The position numbers and the translations under genes are program-made. Below the pieces are notes generated by a model. That model had not been told where the DNA came from and did no database searches. It saw only the letters and a list, made by a program, of their open reading frames with translations. From Pyrenula massariospora (Eukaryota; Ascomycota; Eurotiomycetes; Pyrenulales; Pyrenulaceae), in contig JAGFMI010000002.1 of NCBI GenBank assembly GCA_021030905.1, forward strand, positions 558,001 to 622,000: a stretch of DNA of 64,000 bases, written 5' to 3'. Of the stretch, positions 11,080 to 24,479 are shown in pieces (position 1 is the first letter of the stretch; each line of letters begins with the position of its first letter).

Positions 11080-13070
11080 ATGACGCTCAACTCAAAAGCT
11101 ATTTACCCATCCTCAGACCCCGAATTTATCCCTTTCCCTAGCCGCAGGAGCGTGGTACACAGCACAAATGGTATCGTTGCTTGTACTCAGCCTCTTGCTG
11201 CTGAAGCAGGACATCGGGTACTGAAGCAAGGTGGTAATGCAGCGGTACGCCTCCAACCAACTCATGCAAAGCGCCAAAACGTTCAACTAACACTCGTAAG
11301 GATGCTGCCGTTGCTGTCGGTTCGCTGCCCAATATAATTGCCCATTACAAGTCTAACAATTGTATGCAGCTGCAGCCTTGAATATGACGGAGCCAGGTTC
11401 TACGGGCATAGGTGGCGACTTGTTTTGCCTCTTCTTCGACGCCAAAACGAAGAAGGTGCATGCCCTCAACGGGTCTGGACGATCAGCCCAAAATTGTACT
11501 CTTGAAAAAATCAGGAGTGACTTGGGCATCAAACCTGGAAAAAGTGGTTCAATTCCAATGCTGAGCGTACATTCAGTCACGGTTCCTGGCGCAGCCGCTG
11601 GTTGGGTCGACACGGTCGAGCAGTTTGGAAGTCACAAGCTCACTTTAGAGCAAATTCTCTCGCCTGCAATTGAACTTGGCGAGAATGGCTTCCCTGTATC
11701 AGAATTATCAGCTTCATATGTCAGTCGAGTCTTTCTCGGCCGAGACTTCATGGGCTCACATTTTCTAGTGGAAAAACAGCGAAAACGCCATTCGAAACGC
11801 CAGTCCCAACTTCCGTGAAATGCTAAAGGCAGATGACAAGGCCCCAGACGGATGTCGCGCTCCCTTGCCCGGTGAGCTTTTCAAAAATCCGACCCTTGCG
11901 CACACATTTCGCACGCTTGCTCGAGAGGGCAAGAAAGGGTTCTATACGGGGCGCATCGGACAAGCGGTGGTGAACGTTGTTCAGTCTCTCGGTGGGCACG
12001 TAACCTTGGATGATTTGGAGAATCATGCAAATCAAGGCAGCCAGGCTGTGGATCCAATATCGCTTAGATTCACCGGTCATGGAGTTGGAAACCTGCCATC
12101 AGACCAAACGTACTCTAGCGGGGCCCCTGACGTCTCTGGAGTTGAGGTGTGGGAGCATCCTCCCAACGGCCAGGGGATTGTCGCTTTGATGGCGCTTGGC
12201 CTACTTCAGGAGTTTGAAAAGTCGAAGAAGACACCTACCTTTGGCGAGGATGACCATAACAGCGTAGCCTACCTACACGCGGTGATCGAAGCTCTCCGAA
12301 TTGCCTTTGCAGATGCCAATTGGTGGGTAGCAGATCCCGACGTTGAGCGAGTCCCCAGCCAGCAGCTCATCTCTCCTGAATATTTGGCCAAGCGAGCCAA
12401 ACTTTTTGATCCTTCACGCGCGTCGGATCCTTTGACTCACGGCGAGCCTTCTCCCGCCCAGAATCATAGTGACACTGTCTACTTTAGCGTGACCGATCGA
12501 TACGGAAATGGCATGTCGTTCATCAACTCCAACTACGGCGGATACGGCACCTGCATCATACCGAAAGGCTGCGGATTTACGCTCCAAAATCGGGGCGCCA
12601 ACTTCGTCCTTCAACCGCCAGACCATCCCAATATCTTTGCGCCGGGGAAGAGACCCTACCATACCATCATCCCAGCAATGATAACCAATCCCGCGGACGG
12701 AACCCTCCATACGGTGTATGGGGTCATGGGTGGCTTCATGCAGCCCCAGGGCCACGTGCAGGTTCTCCTGAATATGCTCGTGTTTGGGCTGAATCCCCAA
12801 GCGGCTCTAGATGCGCCACGTATGTGCATTGGAGCCGGTATGCCCGACGACGGCCAGGCGGTGGATCGGAGCGTCTACCTGGAGGAGGGCGTACCCGGCG
12901 ACGTGGTTCAGGGCCTCGCTAAGCTGGGTCACACGGTGGAAGTGGTCAAGGGGATGAAGAGGAGCGTGTTCGGACGGGGGCAAATCATCCGCGCGCACTG
13001 GGAAGACGGCAGGGTGATTTATAGCGCCGGAAGTGATCCGAGGGGGGATGGAATGGCCATGCCGGCGTAG
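11080..13070 (+). CDS. Gamma-glutamyltransferase / glutathione hydrolase-like Ntn hydrolase
   Basis: Four exons: 11080-11244, 11301-11319, 11370-11719 and 11769-13070, about 611 aa. The 19-nt second exon encodes DAAVAV and is needed to build the conserved GGNAADAAVAVAAALN. Other family blocks are EPGSTGIGGDLF, VPGAAAGWVD and SGAPDVSG. The autoprocessing site is NHSDTVYFS, with Thr414 as the expected nucleophile, followed by MSFINSNYGGYGT. The family cleaves the gamma-glutamyl bond of glutathione or transfers the glutamyl group. The N-terminus has no signal peptide or membrane anchor, unlike vacuolar or secreted GGTs. It therefore resembles the bacterial-type YwrD group and is probably cytosolic. 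All phases close and the catalytic blocks are complete. Confidence 0.9.
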
Positions 13071-14211
13071 AGGGAGTCGAGGTAGTGGTGGTGGTACTAT
13101 GTAGATAAGATTGACTCGCGTCAAGCAGGTACTGTTCCTTCGTACGCTTAGCCGTCTGGCGCATAGCCGTTCTGTGGGCTCAGAGGATCGCGCGCTACGT
13201 CAAGCCACCTCCGCTTTTCGCCGCCAGGTTACACACAGTCACCTGTCTCGGTCGACGTCCGAGAGAAGAGAAGAGCAGAGCAGAACTTTCGCTCCAGCAG
13301 CCTTTTGCCGTCGAAGCATGAACCTCCAATCCCCCCGGCCTTAGTGTTCGCATTATGTGATACCGATAGCCGAGTCTCCCACGTCCACCTGCCTAACGCC
13401 GCATGTGGAAGTGCCGAGGGTTCTGAAAAGCGGTATTGAAGGTCGAGCCTGTGATAAAGAACAGCAGAGAGGCACAATGCCTACCGGCGCCAGCCTCTTA
13501 CCTGAAACCGCTCCATCATCGACTGTGTGACCGAGAGACTGATTGGAAGACATCCTACCATGACCGCCATACCCGTCAAGCCTCCCTCCTCTACACAACC
13601 CTCCTTCCCAACACAGCCCTTCATCCAGAATATGCGGTCAGCATCGCGCCTCTTCACATCCTAGCATACAGAACAGGTTGGCGAGACATCCCTGGACTGA
13701 CTGTACGGCTGCCCTGCATGTTCAACTTCGCAGCCGGCAAGCGTTATGGACTGTTGATGCGCTGGGCCAGCATGTTTTCCTTCTACCAATCTTCTGGAAG
13801 CAGGGAAGTGTTTGCGGCAAACCGGTTCTCTCTTTACCATGTTTCATGACACGTCCTTTCGATTTTACTTGCCCCATGATGAATACCCTCCCTGCACGCG
13901 CCGGCCCGAGAAACTCTCGCTACACCCTGCCGTTCCATAGAGACCCGACGGTTGCCAGCCTCTGTTACACAGCTTCAGCTCTTGATAAGCCCTCTACGCA
14001 CCATCTCCTCCCGCTCAGCTTCTCATTGGCTCGGCATGTATACCATATCATGATTGCTTTTTCCGTCTGTACCAGCCAGGCGGTGCCAGATCCCTGCCTT
14101 AGGAGATACCCGGGAGTGATAGCACGCGTGAGGCATGGGGTTTATTACGCCTATCTCATCCCTCGATGCCCCCCTTGAGCTGCCTCAACTTCGCGCTGAA
14201 CGCTGCCACTG
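13071..14211. other. Gene-free spacer
   Basis: This 1.1-kb stretch lies between two co-directional genes. It has purine-rich runs around 13260-13285 and scattered open frames, but no family motif or supported exon chain. It is expected to include the permease promoter. Confidence 0.45.
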
Positions 14212-16196
14212 ATGGATTTAAAAAACGACGTAGAAAACAATGTTCGCTCGGTTGATACTCCGCCAGATGATGCTCAGAGCAGTCCACCATCTAGCGAGTA
14301 CGTTGTCAAGGCCATCAACGCCTCCGGCCACGTTCAGGAGCTTGACCGCAGCCTCGGCCTCTGGAGCATATGCAATATTAGCATAGCAGTGGACAATGCA
14401 TGGGCCGCAGGATCGGGCGCTTTGGTAAAACAGCGCTCAATTAATTAAGCAACTTTGATGATATGCTAAATTGATTCATAGGTTGTTGCCATGGCAAACG
14501 GCGGGCCTCCAGGAGTTATATATGAACTGTAAGGTGCAGCATCATACGGAGGAAGCTCATCTGACCAGATTGACAGCATCGCCGCATGCGCTTTGTACTT
14601 TCCAATAGGCGCTTCGTTAGCAGAACTTTCGTCTGCTATTCCTTCATCTGCCAACGGTATTCGTTTATCTCAGCAATCGTCTATCCTTTTTGCTGAGAAC
14701 AGCAGTCTATCACTGGGCGTCAGTTACTGCAGGTCCTAAATATGGACGTCTCTGCAGCTGGTACGCTGGTTGGTGAGCATCAACACCGCCTCTACTCATG
14801 TCTGGCCGCTGACAGTCCTAGGTGGAATACTCTAGCCTGGTCGGTCCATCCCATACCTGGTTCTCAAGCAGCCTTGCTGATGGGTGTACTCGTAATCGTG
14901 CAGGACCTTTGGATATGCCTCTGCCGCACTCTTTGCAGGCAACGTAATTCTCGGGATCTACTCGCTATATCACGACAACTTCGTCCCCCAGCGCTGGCAG
15001 ATTTTCGTTGCGTACCTTTTTGTGACTTGGATGACCTGCAGCGTCGTGCTCTTTGGACAACGCTACCTTCCACAAATCGCCAACTTCGCCGGCATCATGT
15101 GTCTTCTCTTTGGGTTCGTCACCTTACTGGTTTGCGCAATCATGCCGTCCTTCAACGGGCACGGTCATGCAAGTCATTCTTTTGTCTGGTTAGATTGGAA
15201 TAATCAGACTGGCTATTCTAGCAATGCCTTTGTGTTTTTCTTGGGAATGTTGAATGGTGCCTATGCAATTGGCACTCCAGATGGGTGTACACATCGTACG
15301 TTGTTGTCGTTATCAAATCTCTCGATACTTTTTCCGCGACTGACCTTCTCGTAGTCGCCGAAGAGATACCGGACCCACGACGCAATATTCCAAAGGGGAT
15401 CCTTGCTCAGCTTGTAACCGGCACAGTGAGCACGCTGTGCTTCTATATCGCTATTCTCTATGCCATTACGGACCTTGACCAAGTCATCCACTCGAATCTA
15501 ACGTCGTTTCCGCTCGGTGCGATATACTATCAAGCCACCCGCACTGACGGTGGCACGGCAGCGCTTTTAGTTCTGTTCCTCCTAAACACCATGGTCAATA
15601 TGCCTGCGTGTTGCGTTACGGCTGGGAGAATGCTCTGGACTTTGGCTCGTGATGACGCAGTGCCTTTTGCGTCTATTGTTGGAAAAGTGAGCGACCGATT
15701 CCGGAACCCTTTTGCTGCGACATTCTGCATCGGCCTGGCTCTCACGGGGCTCGGTTGCATCTACCTCGCCTCCGCGACCGCATTCAACGCCTTTGTCGGT
15801 TGTTTCACCATCCTCACCACGCTGTCATATGTGGCTGCCATCCTTCCCCATCTTATCTCTCTGCGTCGCTTTGTCCAGCCAGGCCCGTTTTGGATGCCAG
15901 CTATGGTAGCCTACCCGGTCATGGGCATTGCGAGTGCATACATTTTGGTGTTTAACGTGATATACTGTTTTCCCTTCTATTTGCCTACCAGCGCGGGCAC
16001 CATGAACTACAGCTCTGTGATGTCAGGCGGCTTGACGATTCTTGTTGGGGTTTATTACCTGTGGAAGCGGAATCATGGGTACAAGGGTCCGCATGTTGCG
16101 ATGGAGATCAGAGATGACGTCGTGACGGCTGTGGTCAGACCTCCCAGCGGCGGTAAAGTGAAGGACATACGGTTGACCGAGGTGGAGACTTTGTAG
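14212..16196 (+). CDS. APC-superfamily amino-acid / GABA / choline-type permease
   Basis: Seven exons: 14212-14424, 14482-14528, 14577-14656, 14703-14772, 14822-14839, 14904-15295 and 15355-16196, about 553 aa. The N-terminal cytosolic tail leads into QELDRSLGLWSICNISIAVD and DNAWAAGSGALVVAMANGGPPG, typical of fungal Uga4/Hnm1-like carriers. Later blocks are FPIGASLAELSSAIPSSANA, VYHWASVTAGPKYGRLCSW, and the loop HLAEEIPDPRRNIPKGI. About twelve hydrophobic segments follow through to the C-terminus. The fifth exon is only 18 nt and its downstream donor reads GTCGGT, which is unusual. It is the only choice that keeps WWNTLAWTFGYAS in frame. Substrate is unknown. The gene is the last one before the AT-rich block. 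Confidence 0.88.
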
Positions 16197-16896
16197 ACAG
16201 AGGCGGAGAATAGAAGAGGATGCAACGATGTCATGCATTTTCCATAGAAAGGCGTTGTTGTATGCGCACGGCGCTGCGCGGCCCTGACACAGGGCGTGGT
16301 TAGTACATGAATAATTTGATTCATTGGCACGAGTCGAGGATGCATCGTACGTAACAGTAAAATGCCAAGTGATGGATTTAATTGCCTTTAAATACTAGTA
16401 CTAGTACCTCATGTCTTTTTCATTCGTCCATTTTTAATTCTCTGTACCGGCGCATTCTAATCCTTTACTTACTGCTTTAAAAAATACATATAGTATTTTG
16501 GCACGCGTTCTTTAAGCCTTTTTGCATCTTCGAGTAAAACTACTATAAATATTTGAATCTACGATGATATAAACACTTAGAATGCCGTGCATGCTAATTA
16601 TGCTGATTGAGCCTAGGAAGCCTTGAAATGGCCTAAGGCTCATCCCACAGCTCTGGGCGTCTCCGAGATGAACCGGTAGGATTAGCTCAGGGTCAACCCG
16701 GGGGTTCGCGGGGTAAGATTAACAAGATTAGCAAGATTGGCAAGATTGGCAAGATTGGCAAGGTCAGCATGCACGGGCTAAATATTTTTACGGTCCTTAC
16801 TAGCACTTAGTATTCAAGTTTCCTTTTTTTCGCCCCAATTTCTATCTTCAACAGTGTTCATAATAACGCATTCAGCGAGTTACACATTGGTATATA
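16197..16896. other. Transition zone between permease and AT-rich block
   Basis: No gene is seen in this 0.7 kb. GC content falls from about 16380 on. It holds an imperfect palindrome around 16612-16642 (agcctagg...cctaaggct), a GC-rich patch at 16690-16713, and six copies of a 9-bp repeat, listed separately. Confidence 0.5.
16715..16768. repeat. 9-bp tandem repeat, consensus aagattggc, six copies
   Basis: The units read aagattaac, aagattagc, aagattggc (three times) and aaggtcagc. The three central copies are identical. Similar units (aagtttagc, aagatcagc, aaaaccagt) occur on the other side of the AT-rich block near 30708-30735. Confidence 0.85.
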
Positions 16897-16990
16897 TGTA
16901 ACGGAACCACCCGCAGCCCTAGCCCTAATTACCTAATCCGGCTAGCGCGGCTTGGCAGCCTTGACATCGCGGGGTAATCCTTTATGACTG
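16897..16990 (+). repeat. LTR-like terminus, left edge of AT-rich block
   Basis: It begins TGTAACGGAACC and continues with a GC-richer stretch that includes ctaatccggcta. The reverse complement of 31835-31884 begins TGTCACGGAGCC and matches the first ~50 bases with scattered differences, including attacctaatccggcta against attacttaatccggcta. A TG start in two independent, oppositely oriented copies fits LTR ends of a second retroelement family. I see no partner LTR for either copy, so each is a remnant. The 3' limit is not defined. Confidence 0.5.
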
Positions 16991-17939
16991 CGCCTATACA
17001 TACTTCTCTATTTAAATTTATAATTATAATTAAGTAACTACAGCACCTCTACTTTATATAATTAATTATTTTATTATATTTTATAACTATTTGTTTTAAC
17101 CTGTGACGAAATAAATAAATTTAAAATATTTTAAAAATATTATTTTTAAAAGTCGATGTGTGCGACGCGTTAAATAATATAATTTTTAAATTTTTATAAA
17201 AAATAAATTAAAAGTTTTAATTAACGTTATCATAAAATCAATTAATTATTATAATATAATAAAATTAAATTTTAATAATACTATATTATATATACAGAAT
17301 CCTTCTAATTTTAATTAAATAGTAAAATTTTAAAAAATGTAATTAAATAACTTTATTTAAAATATAATTTAATTAAAATTATATTAAAATAACAATCCTT
17401 TAAATAGACTCTTACTATTTTTAAAAATAAAATTAAATAAAAATAATATTTATAAAGGTAACGATTAATTATTAAAATTTAAAAATAAAAAAAAAACTCG
17501 TAAAGATCGTCGAAAGATTTATTAATTTAATATATTTAATAAAAAGATTTAATTTTATAATAATACTTATTAACTATTTATTAATTATAATATTAATAAA
17601 TTTTTTAAATTAATTTAAATACAATTTTAAAATAATACAAAATTATTATTCGGATTTTAAATTTTTATTATTAAATTATTAATAAAATAATATATATTAA
17701 AAAATATATTTATTAATTTAAATAAAATAATTTTTAAAAGAAAGAAACTATTAATAATTTAAAATTAAAAGTATTTTATTTTATTTTTTTTCTTTTTTTT
17801 CACGATGAAATAAAAAAATATAAAATTAAAATATTTAATAATTTAAAAAATAAATTATAAATTTATAATAATATATTAGTAATTTATAAAATTTAATTTT
17901 TAATATTATAATTAATTAATAAGAAGAGCCCGTCGAAAC

Positions 17940-17971
<32 letters not shown>

Positions 17972-20900
17972 AAATTTATTAATATTAATATATAATTAAT
18001 ACTTTGTATATATATTTCTAAGTAATTATAATTATTATTATAATTAAAAATTAAAATAAAAAGTTTAAAAATATACTTCAATTTTTTGAAAATAAAAATA
18101 AAGATAAAATAAACTAAAATTAGTAAAATAAAATAATTTTTATAAAATTTTATAAAAGTAGTATATTTTTTTTTAAATAAAATAAATTAAACTATATGTA
18201 TATTTTTATCGATAAATTAATATATAATACTATTAAATATTACTTTAAAATTAATTTTTTTAATTTATATTAAATTATATAAAAGGCGCTAAACAAACTA
18301 TACAGTATATTTAATATATTTAATAAAATTATTTAATACTATAAAAAATTATTTATACTAAATTTTTCTATAAAAAATAAAAAAATAATTAATAATTTTT
18401 TATTTTAATTTAATATAATTATCGCGCCGCTAAATTTTAATAATAAATTTAAAATTAATTATTTTAATTACTTTTTAGTTTCGCCATTAAAAATAAAAAT
18501 TTATAATTAAAATATTTATAAATTTTATAATTAATATATTTTATAACTTTAAAAAATAATTAAAGTTATAATAAATAATTTATAATTTATATATTAAAAA
18601 ATATATAATTTCGCTTATAATATTTAAAAATAATTTATTAATAAAAATAATAATATCAAATAATTATAGAGTCGCAACATTAATTTTAAAATAATAAAAA
18701 AAATTTAAAATATTTATAGTAAACTGCGCAAATAAAAAAAATATTATAATTATAAAAAAAAAAGTTATAATAGTCGCGACAATAATATTTTTTATAAAAA
18801 TAAAAAATATATAATTTTATATAAACTAAAATTTAAAATTATTTTTTTATAAATAATTAATATCTTCAACAAAAATAAATTAGTAAAAAAAAATTTAAAA
18901 AAATTAAAAAATAAATAGATTCTAATTTTAATTATAATTAAAATATAATTTATAAATATAATAATTTTTTAAATAAAAAAAAATATATAAAAATAAATAA
19001 TTTTATTATTTTTTTTTTACTATTAATATTAAGAACGCTTTTCATTTTTGAAATAATAAGTAATTAAATTTTAACTATTAAATTTATTTAAAAAAAGAAT
19101 TTATTATTTATACCTTTTTATTATTAAATATAAATTATTTAAATAAAATAATTGTAAATACGAACTTTATTTAAAAATATAAATTAAATTTTATTTTTTT
19201 AATTTTTAAATAGAAATTGATAGTAATCAATAAAATAATAATAAATAAAATTTATTATATAGTACAATTTAATTTTAGTTTTAATTAATATAAAAATAAA
19301 ATTTAGATTTATGTAACTCTATTAGTTAAATTTAATATTATTATTAAAATATTTTAGTTAAAATAATATAATTTTATTTTAAATTTTATAAAAAAATTCT
19401 TTACATTTTCTTCGTCTTATTATTTAAAATATTATTTAAATTATAATTAATCTATAATTATTATTGTAAAGGGAGTTTTTTAAATTAAAGTTAATATATT
19501 TTATTAATATAATAATATTATTTAAAATTTAATTTATATTTTTATAAAATTAATAAAAAAATTTTATAACTAAGTTGTTACTTTTATATTAAAAAATTTT
19601 AAAATATTAAATAATAATAATTTTATATTTAAATTATTAATAATAAATATCGCTGTACTTATTTAAAAAAATTTTAATAAATTTTATATAAAATTAAAAA
19701 TAAAACTATTAATATACAATCAGTTATAATAAATATTTTTAAAATAATATTAAAATTATATAAATTAATAGGATTTTAAAGTCGCTAATTAATTATTATT
19801 TTATTATAATATAAATTATTATATTAAATTATAATTAGAAGCGACTCTTTTAATTATTAAAATTTATAAATTATTTTAAGACTAAATTATAATTATTAAA
19901 ATATATATTAACAATATACTTAAAAAGAAATATATATAATTTAATAAATTTTTTTATATAGTTTCTATTTTAATTATTAAAAAGTTTAATAACAGTCTAT
20001 ATATATATGTCAATTCTTATATTTTAAATATATTAATAATTAAGAACTAAAATATTCTTTTATTAATTTAAAAAATATTAGTATAATTTTATAAAATTAA
20101 AATTTATTTTAAATTCAATATAATTGCTACTTTTAATAAAATATAAATAAAAAATAAAAATAAACTAAAAACGGCTTTTTAAATTTATTATAAATTATTT
20201 AAATATTTTGTTATACTTTTTAAATTATATAATATATTTAAAACTTTTCAAATTTTTATTAATAATATTTTATATTTAAAAATAAAAAAAAGCATCTCGA
20301 TATAAACAGAATTAATTAGTTTAATATAGTATTTTAAATACTAATTTAAAAAGAAGAGACTATACAAACTAGTATTTTATTAATTCTATTTATTAATTTT
20401 AAAATGGTTAGTAATAATTTAGAGTTAATATAAATTAATAAATTAATATATCGAAAATTTTAATAAATTTAAATAAAATAGTAAAAAAAGTAATAAAAAA
20501 AGGTTATATTTTATTAATAAAAATTTTTTTAAACTAGATTTAAAAGTAACAGAGAAAATAATAAACTTTATCTTTAAAAATTTTTATAAATAAAAATAGA
20601 ATTTATAAATTTTTATTTATTAATTTTAATAAAATTATTTTTTTCTAAATTAAAATTATCTTTTTAAATAGTAAAAATTTTTTTTTTTTTAAACTTGAAC
20701 GCGATTTTTTGTATTATGTTTATATAATATTTATATAATAATTATAATTTTTATATATTTTCTTTAAATATAAAATTTTTTTATAAATTTAATATAATAA
20801 ATATTATAATTAATACAAAAATTTTTTTAGTTATTTATTTTATTTTATTTTATTTTTTATTTTTTTAAATATAATGTTATATTAAAGTGACAAATTAAGT

Positions 20901-22670
20901 AGTTTTTATTTTAATTTATTTTTTTTAATATTATTTTTTTTTAATTAGATAATTTAGAAAAAAAATACAATTTTTTAATTATTAATATTAATAAATTGTA
21001 ATTGTATTTTAATTCTATTTAATTAAATTTTACTATATAAAATTATTTTTTATTTTTTAAAAAATAATTAAAAAATTATTAATATAAATATAAATAATTT
21101 TTTAAAATAGTTATTGAACTATCTGTTTATTTTAATTATACTAAATTTTATAATATCTATACTATTTAATTACAGTTTTATTATAATAAATTTTAAGAAT
21201 AATAAGAATATATTGAGTTTATAATTAAATATAATAGCTTAAAACTATTTTTATAATTTTATAATAATAAATTAAGTATATAAAAAAACTACTATTAAAT
21301 AGTAAATATTTAAAATAGATATTTATCTATTTAATATATATACTGCTGTCGATTTTTTAAATATTTAAATATTAAATATATAAATACTTTAATATTATTT
21401 TAATATTAATAAATAAAAAAATATATTTACAGTACAGCGGAATGTGATATTATTTTTTTAAAAAATTATTTAAATTATAGTGCAGTATATTTTTTATTTT
21501 ATTTTATATTTAAATTTAGTTTTACTATATCTGTTACTTTTTTTATTATTTTTTATTAATATAATATAAATTTAAATAATAATTAAAATAAATTTTAAAA
21601 CTGAGTATAGCGATAAAGTATTTATAATATAAATATTAAATATTTTAATTATACTTTTAATTTTTTTTCGTGCTTTTAATAATCTTTAATTTTAAAAATA
21701 GATATAAATAATATTAAATTATTTATAAAAATTATTAATTTTAATATTTTCCGCCGCTCGAATAGTTCTTATTATTAATAATAAATAATAATTTAAAGAT
21801 CTTATTATGATAATTATTTTAAAATTAAAAATATTATTAATAGTTAATATTTGGTAAAGTTTATATAAAATTTTTTTTTATTATTATAGTATATAATTTC
21901 TGTGTCTTTAAAACTCGATATATTAATTTTTTTTTTAATTATTTTATTAATACTAACTAAATTTATTATAAAATTTTAATTAAATTTAAATCTTTAAATG
22001 GTTATTATATAGATAAATATTTTATAAAAATTTTATTTTAATATATTTTAATATATTAATTTAAATACTGTATTTTTTATATTATTATAAATAATATAAA
22101 AAATAATAGAATTTTATTAGTATATTTTTAAAAAATATTAATTTTTAATCTGTAGTAAAAATCTTTTTATAAAATATTAAAAATTTTTAATAAAAATATG
22201 CTATATATTATATATTTTTTTTATTTAATATATATTATTTAATTTAATATAATAGTTATTATTAGTCGTTTTAAATTATTTTTTTTAAATAAAAAAATTA
22301 TTAATAATTGGAATTCGAAAAATTTTATATTATTTAAAAAAAAAAAAGAAGTTTAATTAACAACTTAAAAAATAAATAATAAAAAAAGTAATAAATATAA
22401 TTATAATTTACTAATAAATTTAAATATAAAAATTTATAATTTAAATTAATATAAGTGCTCAGTGTAAAAAAAAAATTTTTTTAAATTAAATATAAAAATA
22501 ATTACTTATTCTATTTTAAAATATTTAAATATAGGAAAATTTATTATATTAAATATATTTATAAATTTATAAATTAAAAGATAATATTGAAAAATTTTTA
22601 AACAAATTTATTATTAATCTATAAAATAATATAAAAATTTAAATATTAATAATTAAATTTTATTTATTTA

Positions 22671-22728
22671 CTAATAATTGGAAATATATTAAATATTTAC
22701 TAATAATTGGAAATATATTAAATATTTA
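22671..22728. repeat. Perfect 29-bp direct tandem duplication
   Basis: A unit containing taataattggaaatatat is present twice in a row without differences, inside otherwise strongly decayed AT-rich sequence. Confidence 0.8.
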
Positions 22729-23372
22729 ATAAAATTTCTATTTTTTTTTATTTTTTATATTAAATTTTTTTTTATAATTTTCGGCTCTATTTTGTAGAAT
22801 TATTTTTAAATCTATAATAATTTTTTAAATTATTTTAAAAAATTATGTAAAAAACTTAGTAAAAAAAAATTTTAATAAAAAGTAAAATTTTGTAAAACTT
22901 TTTTAGCTAATAAAAAAGATTTAAAATATTATTATAATATTACAAAATAGAGTTATAGTTATTATTATATTTATATAATTATATTAAATTTATTATAAAA
23001 ATTTTAAATATTTATATAAATAAACTAACTCGACAAGGATAGAGATTATAAATAAATAAATTTTTATTACTTTTTTTATTATTTTTATTCAAATTTATTA
23101 ATAATAAAGTTAGAAAGAAATTTATAAATATTTTTTTTATAGTAATATTAATAATATGTAAATTATTTAAAAAAATTAATTATTATAATTAATATATCTT
23201 TATATTTTTAAAAATATAAAAAATTATTAATTATTAAAGAAGTAATTACGAAGCGGTAAAAAATTAAATTTTTTAAATATATAAATTTTAATTTATTTTT
23301 TAATTGAATAAAATTATATTTTTATAATAAATATAAATTTACAGGTTAATAATATAAATTAATTATTTATAA

Positions 23373-23428
23373 TTTTTAATTTTAAATAAAAAAAATGCTA
23401 TTTTTAATTTTAAATAAAAAAAATGCTA
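23373..23428. repeat. Perfect 28-bp direct tandem duplication
   Basis: Two adjacent identical units, each ending in aaaaaaaatgcta, lie within the AT-rich block. They are too short to be a RIP substrate and probably arose by replication slippage. Confidence 0.8.
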
Positions 23429-24295
23429 TTTTTAATTATTAAAAAATATATAAAAATAATCTTTTTATATTTATTATAATAATAAAAAATTTTTTTGCTA
23501 TACTATCATTAAATATTAATATTAAATATTTATTTAATAGTGCGCGCAATATCTATTATTATTATTATAAATATTTAAAAAATAATATTATCTATTTATT
23601 AATGTTTTAAATATATTGTAATTAATTTAATATAAAAAAATATATCTTATTTGTAAAGAGTTAAATTTTTTAAAATAATTTAAAAATTATATTTTAAATA
23701 GAATTAAAAAAAATAATATTTTATATATTAATAATAATAATAATAAAAAAAAAGAGCAAATTTTATATATAACTTTATATAGTTAAGTTATATTTATATA
23801 TAGTAATTTTTAATAATTTATTTATTTAAATTTTTAATAACAAATTTTATAAAAAGATAAAATTATATTTTTATAAATAATAATAATACTAATTCGCAGA
23901 ATATAAAAATTTAAAAAAAAAATTTTAACTTCATTTTTATAGAAATAAATAGTTTTTAATAATTATATTATTATAAAATTTAAAAAATTTTATTATTTAT
24001 TTTATTACTTTAAAATTATTAATTTTAATTAAAAAGTTTTTTAAATTATTTAATAAAAAATTTTTCTGTTTTAATTACTTTATAATTTATATAATAATTA
24101 TAATATAAATTTATTAAGTTTAAATAGTTTAAAAATTTATTTTAATTTAATTTAAATAAACGTTCATAGATTAAATTGGATTTTTTAAAATTATTTTAAA
24201 AATTTATAAATTATTTAAGGTCAACTCTAACAATCTAAAATATATAAATTAGATTAAATTAGGTTAAATAACTTATAAGTTCTGCGCAGTCTAGC

Positions 24296-24479
24296 TGGTA
24301 TGGCGCCGCGCCCCATACAGCCTTGGCGGTCTTGGCGTCACGTGACGCGCGGCGCGCACTTTCGAGGTTTTCGCTCGCGCGTGCATATACAGAGTAATTT
24401 TTCAACTTAATATAATTATATTTAGGCCAAAAACTGCTTATATAGTTTAATATATTTATTTTAAATTTTAATTATTATA
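24296..24479. repeat. Upstream LTR of the retroelement fossil
   Basis: 184 bp starting tggtatggcgccgcgcc. Its first ~105 bp are GC-rich and well preserved, whereas its last ~80 bp are AT-shifted relative to the other LTR. It aligns with 30362-30547 with a single two-base length difference in an at-run. Confidence 0.8.

Noticed and set aside
17893-18081. 62-aa Ile/Asn-rich frame in the AT-rich block
   Set aside because: Its composition is simply that of the AT-rich DNA. Chance frame.
24280-24400. GC-rich island read as a captured host gene or CpG island
   Set aside because: It aligns with the downstream repeat at 30362-30470 and is the less mutated half of an LTR.
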